A DNA stretch of 11,115 nt, from positions 1-11,115 of the forward strand of contig CALJIF010000001.1 of the NCBI GenBank assembly GCA_937974275.1, in the 5' to 3' direction. The stretch comes from an uncultured Flavobacteriales bacterium (lineage in GTDB: Bacteria > Bacteroidota > Bacteroidia > Palsa-965). Numbering within the stretch: position 1 is the stretch's first letter; each line of letters starts with the position of its first letter. Positions 1 to 6,253 of this stretch are shown piece by piece. A model generated the notes under the pieces. It had not been told where the DNA came from. It saw only the letters and a program-made list of their open reading frames with translations, and ran no database searches. Both the position numbers and the translations under genes were made by a program.

Positions 1-826
1 TGTGACGCAAACGACGAATCGCTTTCTCTTTAATCTGACGAACACGCTCGCGGGTCAAGTCAAATTTCGCACCGATTTCTTCCAGCGTTAAACCGTGCTG
101 GCAACCGATACCAAAGAACAACTTTACTACATCACGCTCACGCTCCGTTAACGTGGATAAAGAACGCTCAATTTCACGCTGCAACGATTCGTTCATCAAA
201 CTGCGGTCGGCGCGAGGAGAATCGTGATTCACCAATACGTCCAACAAGCTGTTGTCTTCACCGTTCAACAATGGTGCATCCATTGATACGTGACGACCTG
301 AAACGCGCATGGTATCTGCAACTTTATCTTCCGGTAATTCCAGAATTGTTGCTAATTCCTCTGCTGTTGGTTCACGTTCAAATTCTTGTTCCAAACGAGA
401 ATATGCCTTGTTGATCTTATTCAATGAACCAACCTGGTTCAAAGGAAGACGCACAATACGCGACTGTTCGGCCAAAGCCTGAAGGATAGACTGACGAATC
501 CACCAAACTGCGTAAGAAATGAATTTAAAACCACGTGTTTCATCGAAACGACGAGCGGCTTTAATCAAGCCTAAATTTCCTTCGTTAATCAAATCGGGCA
601 AACTCAATCCCTGATTCTGATACTGCTTAGATACGGATACTACGAAACGTAAATTGGCTTTCACCAGTTTTTCCAACGCTACTTCGTCGCCCTCGCGAAT
701 ACGCTTAGCCAACGACACTTCCTCTTCCGCGGTGATCAAATCTTCACGACCAATCTCCTGCAAGTACTTATCCAATGACGCACTTTCGCGGTTGGTAATC
801 GATTTGGTGATTTTTAACTGCCTCAT
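1..826 (-). CDS. rpoD: RNA polymerase primary sigma factor RpoD (sigma-70), 3' end cut by window edge
   Basis: This is the housekeeping sigma factor that directs RNA polymerase to most promoters. Reading on the minus strand from ATG 826-824 gives 275 residues before the window edge. Region 1.2 lies near residues 15-50 (SLDKYLQEIGRED). Region 2 lies around 52-122, with the core-binding/-10-reading stretch containing DLINEGNLGLIKAARRFD and YAVWWIRQSI. Region 3 is around 130-205, and region 4 with its helix-turn-helix (LTLEEIGAKFDLTRERVRQIKEKAIRRL) fills 224-274. The long N-terminal region 1.1 and the non-conserved insert of the E. coli protein are absent, as is normal for Bacteroidota RpoD of about 287 residues, so roughly a dozen C-terminal residues are missing here. 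No Shine-Dalgarno sequence precedes the start; the leader is A-rich just before the ATG. It has its own promoter in the spacer behind htrA. Identification is very secure. Confidence 0.97.
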   Translation of the reverse strand, partial: MRQLKITKSITNRESASLDKYLQEIGREDLITAEEEVSLAKRIREGDEVALEKLVKANLRFVVSVSKQYQNQGLSLPDLINEGNLGLIKAARRFDETRGFKFISYAVWWIRQSILQALAEQSRIVRLPLNQVGSLNKINKAYSRLEQEFEREPTAEELATILELPEDKVADTMRVSGRHVSMDAPLLNGEDNSLLDVLVNHDSPRADRSLMNESLQREIERSLSTLTERERDVVKLFFGIGCQHGLTLEEIGAKFDLTRERVRQIKEKAIRRLRH

Positions 827-1020
827 TTTTAACTTTTTACTGCCTTTCGGCGTTACACAACTGTTAATTACTCCAGTTTGCCACCACAAAATTACGCTAA
901 TTAAGAGGTGAAAGCAAACGTTATCGGTAATCTTTCCTTTACAAAACGTTAACTAGTACGTATTATTTCGTCAACCGTTCACAACATTCGACCAATGGCG
1001 TAATTCAGTCGATGTAAAAA
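827..1020. other. Spacer between htrA and rpoD
   Basis: This 194-base stretch lies between two minus-strand genes. It contains the rpoD promoter described at 887-918 and no credible coding sequence. An AT-rich inverted repeat (ATGTAA at 1012-1017 and TTACAT at 1021-1026, 3-base loop) overlaps the htrA stop codon. It is not followed by a U-run in the htrA direction, so it is not a convincing terminator. Confidence 0.6.
887..918 (-). promoter_or_regulatory. Bacteroidota-type promoter for rpoD
   Basis: On the minus strand, TTTG (918-915) is followed by a 20-base gap and TAATTTTG (894-887). This is an exact match to the phylum's sigma consensus, TTTG near -33 and TAnnTTTG near -7, at the expected spacing. 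The transcript would start at about 880, giving a leader of some 50 bases before the rpoD ATG at 826. The match is by eye; the short elements could occur by chance, but their pairing, spacing and place fit well. Confidence 0.6.
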
Positions 1021-2478
1021 TTACATACCAAAAGCGTAGTAAGCACGCATGCCATTGGGGTAAATTCCTTCAATTAAAACTCCGCCTTTTTTCGATTCCA
1101 ATGTGTTTTTGAGCTCCTCCGCCGAACTTACCGGTTTTTTATCCACATGGGTAATGATAAACCCGTCTCGGATGCCTGCACTACGCAATTTTCCTGTCGT
1201 TAGTCCGGTTACTTTAACGCCGTTTGATACATTCAAACGTTTCAATTCTTCTCCCGGCAAGGCTTCAAAATTGGCTCCTAAGGAGGTTGATCCTTCTGCC
1301 TTTTCTTCGCCGCGTATAACTGAAGTAGAATTGTTTTTGTTCTTTAAAATTACCTGTGCCACTTTTTCTTTATCGCCGCGACGGTATGAAATACTCACTT
1401 TATCTCCGGGACGGAATCGGTTAATTTGCTCCTGCAATTCGGGCACGCTGTTTACTTCGATATCACCGACACGGGAAATCACATCTCCTGCAGTAATTCC
1501 GGCATCTTCAGCTGCACCACCGGCAACAACACCATCTACGTATACTCCTTTTACGGCTTTCAGATTTTTCTCTTTAGAAAGCGCAGCATCCACCGAACGA
1601 ATGTTCACGCCGAGATATCCTCGCTGTACTGTTCCGAATTCGATGATATCTGCAACAACTTTCCGAACAAGATTTACCGGAATTGCGAAGGAATAACCTG
1701 CAAAAGCCCCGGTACTGGAAGCAATCGCAGTATTAATACCCACCAACTCGCCGGAAGTATTTACCAATGCACCACCTGAATTACCCGGATTTACGGCAGC
1801 ATCAGTTTGAATAAACGACTCAATTGCTCCCGCGCCGCTACCGTTGCCTTGAATAATATTAATGTTTCGGGCTTTAGCACTTACTATTCCTGCGGTAACA
1901 GTGGAAGTTAAATTAAATGGATTTCCGACAGCCAATACCCATTCTCCGATCTTTACCTGATCCGAATTTCCGTAGGCGATAAACGGCAAATTTTTCTCGT
2001 CTACTTTTAAAACGGCCAAATCAGTGTTTGGATCAGCACCAATAAGGGTTGCGGGATAGGTGCGATTGTCATTCAAAACAACTTCAATTTGTTCCGCTTT
2101 TTGAATCACGTGAAAATTGGTAACGATGTAACCGTCATTCGTAAGAATAACGCCCGAACCGCTTGATTGCTCTTCTCGCGGTACAACTTGCATGCCGCTG
2201 TGTCCGAAAAACCAACCTTGAAAAGGATCGTAGTAGGTGTGTTGTGAAGTGTATTTGGTTTTAACGTGAACAACACCGTGCACAGTGCGTTCTGCAGCTG
2301 CCGAAAAATCGGGTGTTAATCCGTTGGGCAAACCGGAATAATTAACAGTCGTCCCTGCAATTGGCGTATTTGCAGCAACTGCAGCAGGAGCATTTTTACC
2401 TTGGATAAAGATGTTCAACAACGTAGCAGCAATACCACCGGTAACCGCTACCAGAAAGTAGATGGCTAATTTTCTCAT
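1021..2478 (-). CDS. HtrA/DegQ-type periplasmic serine protease with two PDZ regions
   Basis: An envelope protein-quality-control protease/chaperone of the trypsin-like S1C family. The 485 residues start with a signal peptide or N-terminal anchor (hydrophobic 4-25). The protease domain follows at about 57-280. The catalytic triad is visible as H123 (TNFHV), D153 (NTDLAVLKV) and S234 in VNPGNSGGAL. The first PDZ domain is at about 285-378 (RGYLGVNI, then AGGAAEDAGITAGDVI). A second, more diverged PDZ region is at about 400-482. This is the DegP/DegQ layout; the family is usually 450-500 residues. The reading frame stays open 27 bases further upstream, but only to a TTG codon. The ATG at 2478, directly followed by an RKLAIYF signal sequence, is the better start. 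It is transcribed towards rpoD and diverges from the gene at 2653. I cannot separate DegP from DegQ or DegS-like roles by sequence alone; two PDZ regions argue against DegS. Confidence 0.95.
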   Translation of the reverse strand: MRKLAIYFLVAVTGGIAATLLNIFIQGKNAPAAVAANTPIAGTTVNYSGLPNGLTPDFSAAAERTVHGVVHVKTKYTSQHTYYDPFQGWFFGHSGMQVVPREEQSSGSGVILTNDGYIVTNFHVIQKAEQIEVVLNDNRTYPATLIGADPNTDLAVLKVDEKNLPFIAYGNSDQVKIGEWVLAVGNPFNLTSTVTAGIVSAKARNINIIQGNGSGAGAIESFIQTDAAVNPGNSGGALVNTSGELVGINTAIASSTGAFAGYSFAIPVNLVRKVVADIIEFGTVQRGYLGVNIRSVDAALSKEKNLKAVKGVYVDGVVAGGAAEDAGITAGDVISRVGDIEVNSVPELQEQINRFRPGDKVSISYRRGDKEKVAQVILKNKNNSTSVIRGEEKAEGSTSLGANFEALPGEELKRLNVSNGVKVTGLTTGKLRSAGIRDGFIITHVDKKPVSSAEELKNTLESKKGGVLIEGIYPNGMRAYYAFGM

Positions 2479-2652
2479 AATTATTTTCTTAAGTAAGGCA
2501 TACAAATTTCTAATGGGTAAGACGTATTTCGCAAGATTTTATTGGATGTTTTTTCGGCTTTTAACAAGATTTAAGCCCTTGTTAATAAATGCCGTATTTC
2601 ATAAAATCGGATTGCACGTCGGGTGCAGCGAATTTGTAACTTCACAGTCGCA
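2479..2652. other. Divergent intergenic spacer between htrA and the dapF cluster
   Basis: The two start codons face away from each other, so both promoters should be here. I found no full TTTG / TAnnTTTG pair on either strand. The nearest candidates are GAAATTTG (minus, 2510-2503), which would give htrA a short leader, and CGAATTTG (plus, 2629-2636), only 17 bases before the next gene. Each lacks the TA and a clear upstream TTTG. The true promoters are unresolved. Confidence 0.4.
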
Positions 2653-3327
2653 ATGGAAGGCTCCGGTTTTTTCAAAAGTTTCAGAGATCGATTTACCATT
2701 TTCCTGCTCGGATTCCTTTTTGGTATTGTGCTGGGCGGTGGTTTTTTTGTGCTGAAATTGGATGAATATGTGAAAGAACTGGCGCTTTACAAGTCTATTA
2801 CAGAGCCGGCCAAAGAGCAGGAAACACCACCTGCAGAGGAGCCGGACCGCGATAAGAAGAAACCGATTAAAAAACAAGTGACGGAGCGCGTTGTTCAGAA
2901 CGATTCCACAACCGTTCTGAGTGATTCGGGTGCTACTTCCGGCTACACGATGTCGTACGGTGCAAATGATGAAATCGTTATTCGCAAAGACGAAATGATT
3001 GCCACACAACTGATCACCGTTGTGAATCTGGATCCGTTTAACGCAACGGACAGTTTGTTGCAGAAAGAAGCAGGAGTGAAATTGGACGCAGAACGAAATG
3101 TAACTGTCGAGTTTTGGCGCTCGCCGTTAAATTATAAAGGTTACAAAATGTCCCGATCCCGATTAGTATTGTTTGGCATTCCTCAGGCCGATTTACAGTC
3201 GGTGACACGATTGAACGGTGTAACATACATGCGTACTGTTTCAGGAATTTATAAGTTAGAACCGACTGCTGAATTCCGACAGCCGGAGCGAGTTACAGAT
3301 GAATCGGTGTTGAGCAAAATAAAATGA
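2653..3327 (+). CDS. Single-pass membrane protein of unknown function, first gene of the dapF cluster
   Basis: I do not recognise this protein. The 224 residues begin with a short basic segment (FKSFRDRF), then one glycine-rich membrane helix at about 14-34. A charged, proline- and lysine-rich linker follows at about 50-78 (EQETPPAEEPDRDKKK). The C-terminal domain, about 100-205, is predicted mainly beta by its alternating pattern (EIVIRKDEM, RLVLFGI, YKLEPTAEF). The polarity suggests a cytoplasmic N-terminus and a periplasmic domain. The frame stays open upstream to a GTG at 2623, but the ATG at 2653 puts the basic segment and helix at the very N-terminus and is preferred. Its stop overlaps the dapF start by 4 bases (ATGA, 3324-3327), so the two are probably translationally coupled. 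That suggests an envelope role, but nothing shows a specific function. Confidence 0.8.
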   Translation: MEGSGFFKSFRDRFTIFLLGFLFGIVLGGGFFVLKLDEYVKELALYKSITEPAKEQETPPAEEPDRDKKKPIKKQVTERVVQNDSTTVLSDSGATSGYTMSYGANDEIVIRKDEMIATQLITVVNLDPFNATDSLLQKEAGVKLDAERNVTVEFWRSPLNYKGYKMSRSRLVLFGIPQADLQSVTRLNGVTYMRTVSGIYKLEPTAEFRQPERVTDESVLSKIK

Positions 3328-4106
3328 ACGTAGCATTTAAGAAGTATCAGGGAACGGGAAACGATTTCATTTTAATTGACGATCGCGCCCAACAATTTCC
3401 CGACAACAATCACGATGTAATTGCACGTTTGTGTGATCGTCGTTTCGGAATAGGAGCAGATGGCTTGATGTTGTTGCGAAACAAAGAAGGCTATGATTTC
3501 GAAATGGTGTATTTCAATTCCGACGGTAAAACCGGCAGTATGTGCGGAAATGGCGGTCGTTGTATAGCTCGTTTCGCAAAAGATATTGGCGCGGTTTCGA
3601 AAAATGAAATTCATTTTCTGGCCATAGACGGACCACACGAAGCAATTATTGGAGATGGGACAGTGAAGTTGAAAATGAACGACGTGAGCGGAATTGCGGG
3701 CATTGATGGTGACTTTTATTTAAACACAGGATCGCCGCATTACGTGAAAATTGAATTGAACGTTCCCGAATTGGATGTGTACAATAAAGCACGAAAAATT
3801 CGCTACAACGAACGATTCGCGAAAGAAGGCACCAACGTCAATTTTATGGAGCCGCGTGATAACGGCATTTATGTGCGTACCTATGAACGCGGTGTGGAAG
3901 ACGAAACACTTTCTTGCGGAACCGGAGTAACTGCTGCTGCTTTAATTGCAGCGCTGGTGGGCGTTGCCGGACAAGACGGAACCTGTGCCGTTGCTACACG
4001 AGGTGGAAACTTGCACGTACATTTTCAACGCGATGGCGAACGTTTTCATCACATTTGGCTGGAAGGGCCGGCTGTTCACGTTTTTAATGGCGATATCACG
4101 TTATGA
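3324..4106 (+). CDS. dapF: Diaminopimelate epimerase
   Basis: DapF interconverts LL- and meso-diaminopimelate in the cytoplasm without a cofactor, the penultimate step to lysine and the source of meso-DAP for peptidoglycan. The 260 residues carry both halves of the pseudo-symmetric fold. The N-terminal signature is YQGTGNDFILIDD (8-20), and the first catalytic cysteine is C74 in MCGNGGRC. The second catalytic cysteine is C198 in SCGTGVTAAAL, preceded by the substrate-binding ERGVEDET. Both cysteines are present, so the enzyme should be active. The length is normal for the family (about 260-280). The gene overlaps both neighbours by 4 bases (ATGA at 3324-3327 and at 4103-4106), placing it inside a coupled operon. 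The partners are membrane proteins rather than other lysine-pathway genes. Confidence 0.97.
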   Translation: MNVAFKKYQGTGNDFILIDDRAQQFPDNNHDVIARLCDRRFGIGADGLMLLRNKEGYDFEMVYFNSDGKTGSMCGNGGRCIARFAKDIGAVSKNEIHFLAIDGPHEAIIGDGTVKLKMNDVSGIAGIDGDFYLNTGSPHYVKIELNVPELDVYNKARKIRYNERFAKEGTNVNFMEPRDNGIYVRTYERGVEDETLSCGTGVTAAALIAALVGVAGQDGTCAVATRGGNLHVHFQRDGERFHHIWLEGPAVHVFNGDITL

Positions 4107-5137
4107 AATTTATTGATAGCATCCCGAATACGGATAAGATCAACTACCTGAACATCGGGTTACTGGCTATATCTTGTCTTGTTGCATTTTTTGTTCCGTT
4201 CGAATTATTTCTGTTTTCATACGCCGTGTTGGGACCTGCGCATTATCTCACGGAAATTTCCTGGCTGCACGAACGCAAATATTTTTCCAATGGTAAGCGC
4301 GATTACTTATTATTAGGTGCCGCTGCCGTGCTGCTGTTTGTAGCAGCGTACGTTTTGCGTCCTCAGAAATTAATGAGCGGAGAAATGACGTTACATTTTT
4401 CCACGGCTTTGGTGTACATCGCTTTTCTGGCGGGATTAAGCATGGTGTTGTTAAAAGAACCTTTTCAACGCTTTATTGCATTTATCATTATTTGCGCTAC
4501 GTCTGTTGTTGCTAAAGACTTTGTGCTTTTTTTCTCCGTGTTCCTGCCTACGCTTATTCACGTTTACGTGTTTACCGGCCTGTTCATGTTGTACGGCGCA
4601 TTGAAAGCCAGGAGTACATCGGGTTACTGGACTTTCGCTGTTTTCCTGCTGTGCCCGATCTTATTCTTCTTTGTCGGTACTGATGGAACTGCAGTTTCGG
4701 AATATGCGTTAAAAGCTTACCCGAACTTTCAGGTCTTGAATATTGAAAGTATCAAATTATGGGACATTGATATTTTCGGCCAGTTCGATCCGCAAATCAA
4801 TGCCGTATATCAAAGTAGTTTCGGTATAATTCTGATGCGTTTCATTGCATTTGCATACACGTATCATTACCTCAATTGGTTCTCAAAAACTACAGTGATC
4901 AAATGGCATGAAGTTCCAAAAAAACGTCTGGCAATTATTGCCGTTTTGTGGATTGCATCTGTTGCTTTTTATCTGTACAATTATCGTTTAGGTTTCCACG
5001 TCTTGTTCTTGTTGAGTTTCTTGCACGTGTTCCTGGAATTCCCGCTGAATCATGTAACTATTATCGGAATCGGTAAAGAAATTTCCGCAATGCGAAAGGG
5101 AACGCAACCTGCAGTAGCGAAAGGAAAACGAAAATGA
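4103..5137 (+). CDS. Polytopic membrane protein with conserved-looking histidine motifs, unknown function (possible distant Brp/Blh relative)
   Basis: I do not recognise this protein with certainty. Its 344 residues contain about eight hydrophobic stretches, near 15-33, 34-50, 68-84, 99-118, 122-163 (probably two), 175-192, 240-258, 276-292 and 297-312. A basic C-terminal tail follows (from R331). Histidines sit within or at the edge of helices: H47 (GPAHYLTE), H56, H153 (TLIHVYVF), H255 (YTYHYLNW), H269, H299, H308 (FLHVFLEF) and H317. Acidic residues lie four positions after H47 (E51) and after H308 (E312). This layout recalls the membrane Brp/Blh carotene dioxygenases, whose histidines bind iron, but the family's typical GxxHGxxD motif is not intact. 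It could equally be a different metal- or haem-binding membrane family. The ATG at 4103 overlaps the dapF stop, and its own stop overlaps the next gene by 4 bases. Confidence 0.85.
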   Translation: MKFIDSIPNTDKINYLNIGLLAISCLVAFFVPFELFLFSYAVLGPAHYLTEISWLHERKYFSNGKRDYLLLGAAAVLLFVAAYVLRPQKLMSGEMTLHFSTALVYIAFLAGLSMVLLKEPFQRFIAFIIICATSVVAKDFVLFFSVFLPTLIHVYVFTGLFMLYGALKARSTSGYWTFAVFLLCPILFFFVGTDGTAVSEYALKAYPNFQVLNIESIKLWDIDIFGQFDPQINAVYQSSFGIILMRFIAFAYTYHYLNWFSKTTVIKWHEVPKKRLAIIAVLWIASVAFYLYNYRLGFHVLFLLSFLHVFLEFPLNHVTIIGIGKEISAMRKGTQPAVAKGKRK

Positions 5138-5682
5138 TTCTTAAGAATGTACAATCGGTAAAACGACTTGATCAGATAAATGCCGGTGCATTTGTGGTTT
5201 TGTATCAGGCGTTGCGTGTGCCTCCGCATATTTTGTTGTGTTTTGACGGACGGTTGTATTCCTTGTCAATCGCCGGAAAATTTCCGAAACAATCATTAAA
5301 AGCTTTATGGCGCAATGCAACGATCAAAAATGTTCCGCTCGTATTCTTCAAATGGAAATTACCGACTTCCATTGAACATGCAGAAGAGCTCGCAACAAGA
5401 GTTTTAAATCAATACGATCGTGTCATTCCTTACCGTACAACATGCCTCGATCCGATTCGGGAAACCATTGGCACATTACACAACGTTGATCAAATTCGTA
5501 AAGCGCCGTTTATTTTTACCATGCTCAGTGACATGATGAAGCGCGGCATTATTAGCGAGGTGTTGGAATTAAATTGTTCCACGAATAAGGGAACACTGCG
5601 TTTACCCGAATATCAGGCTGCTGATGTTGCTGACGCCGCTGTAAAAGCCATTGAAGCGTTTAAGCAGCGACAAAAAGTGTAG
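5134..5682 (+). CDS. Hypothetical protein, possibly a circularly permuted NlpC/P60- or LRAT-like fold
   Basis: I do not recognise this 182-residue protein. There is no signal peptide or membrane helix, so it is probably cytoplasmic or associated with its membrane-protein neighbour. The N-terminal part has a pattern typical of permuted NlpC/P60 and LRAT-like proteins: a glycine and hydrophobic strand (AGAFVVLY, 17-24), a histidine followed by a strand (PHILLCFDG, 31-39), and a further strand (RLYSLSIAG). A cysteine at a helix start, C104 in TTCLDPIRE, follows about 70 residues later. In those families the order is His then Cys, as here. The likeness is by eye only, and the function remains open. 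The start overlaps the upstream stop (ATGA, 5134-5137), so it is translationally coupled to the histidine-rich membrane protein. A likely terminator forms over its stop codon. Confidence 0.8.
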   Translation: MILKNVQSVKRLDQINAGAFVVLYQALRVPPHILLCFDGRLYSLSIAGKFPKQSLKALWRNATIKNVPLVFFKWKLPTSIEHAEELATRVLNQYDRVIPYRTTCLDPIRETIGTLHNVDQIRKAPFIFTMLSDMMKRGIISEVLELNCSTNKGTLRLPEYQAADVADAAVKAIEAFKQRQKV

Positions 5683-5699
5683 TCTGCACTGATTTTTTT
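5676..5699 (+). terminator. Candidate intrinsic terminator closing the dapF cluster
   Basis: AGTGTA (5676-5681) pairs with TGCACT (5685-5690) over a 3-base loop, giving six pairs including one G-U. Two bases later comes a run of seven T residues (5693-5699). The hairpin spans the TAG stop of the upstream gene. The stem is short for a strong terminator, but the T-run is clean and the place, between two clusters, fits. Confidence 0.45.
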
Positions 5700-5710
5700 A
5701 ACTTTAGACA

Positions 5711-6250
5711 ATGACACAATTCCAGTTATTATTCGGTGAACGTTTGCGCTTGAGGGCGTTAGAACCTCATGACATTGACTTGCTGTACAAGTGGGAAAAC
5801 GACACGTCCATCTGGAAGGTTAGCAATACGCAAACTCCATTCTCGCGCTTTGTGCTGGAGCAGTATGTGGCTTCATCGCATTTGGATATTCATACGAATA
5901 AACAGTTGCGTTTGATGATTACTACCAAACAAGGACGGGACATTGGTTGTGTGGATTTGTTTGATTTTGATCCGCAGCATCAGCGTGCCGGAATCGGAAT
6001 TCTTATTGCAGATCCTGCTGATCGTGGGCAAGGTTTCGCGTCAGAAGTGTTGAACCTGCTCATTCATTATTGTTTTTTTCAATTGCACTTGCACCAGTTG
6101 TACTGCAATGTATTGGCAGATAATACGGGCAGTATTTTGCTTTTTCAAAAACACAAATTCACCATTACCGGAATTAAAAAAGATTGGATTCGCGTAGGTG
6201 ATGTGTTTATTGATGAATTGACTATGCAATTGATTCGTCCGGGACACTAA
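5711..6250 (+). CDS. GNAT-family N-acetyltransferase (RimJ/SpeG-like)
   Basis: This protein should transfer an acetyl group from acetyl-CoA to an amine; the substrate cannot be read from the sequence. The 179 residues show the GNAT order. An N-terminal strand LRLRALEPHDIDLLYKWEN (12-30) is typical of the RimJ/RimL/SpeG branch. Then comes a central strand pair (RDIGCVDLFDFD, RAGIGILI). The acetyl-CoA pyrophosphate-binding loop is RGQGFA (105-110) at the head of a helix, followed by the NxxSxxLFQKHKF motif (138-150). Within this branch, the QRAGIGILIADP/RGQGFA stretch looks close to spermidine or ribosomal-protein acetyltransferases, but I would not choose between them. The start at 5711 lies 28 bases after the previous stop, behind the candidate terminator. 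The stop is 3 bases before the next ATG, so it probably leads an operon with the cytochrome and mltG. Confidence 0.92.
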   Translation: MTQFQLLFGERLRLRALEPHDIDLLYKWENDTSIWKVSNTQTPFSRFVLEQYVASSHLDIHTNKQLRLMITTKQGRDIGCVDLFDFDPQHQRAGIGILIADPADRGQGFASEVLNLLIHYCFFQLHLHQLYCNVLADNTGSILLFQKHKFTITGIKKDWIRVGDVFIDELTMQLIRPGH

Positions 6251-6253
6251 GTG

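Noticed and set aside
1012..1026. AT-rich inverted repeat over the htrA stop, as a terminator
   Set aside because: The stem is only ATGTAA/TTACAT, weak, with no U-run after it in the htrA direction.
1103..1696. Long plus-strand reading frame of 197 codons inside htrA
   Set aside because: It lies antisense to a protease with a full catalytic triad and shows no recognisable domain; it is a shadow frame.
2479..2505. Extended htrA start at a TTG codon
   Set aside because: It would place nine extra residues before an otherwise perfect signal sequence; the ATG at 2478 explains the data better.
2623..2652. Extended start (GTG) for the first gene of the dapF cluster
   Set aside because: The ATG at 2653 directly precedes the basic segment and membrane helix; the extension lies in the likely promoter zone.
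5699..5706. TAACTTTA as a -7 element for the GNAT gene
   Set aside because: It deviates at the last base, has no TTTG at the right distance upstream, and would make an almost leaderless transcript.
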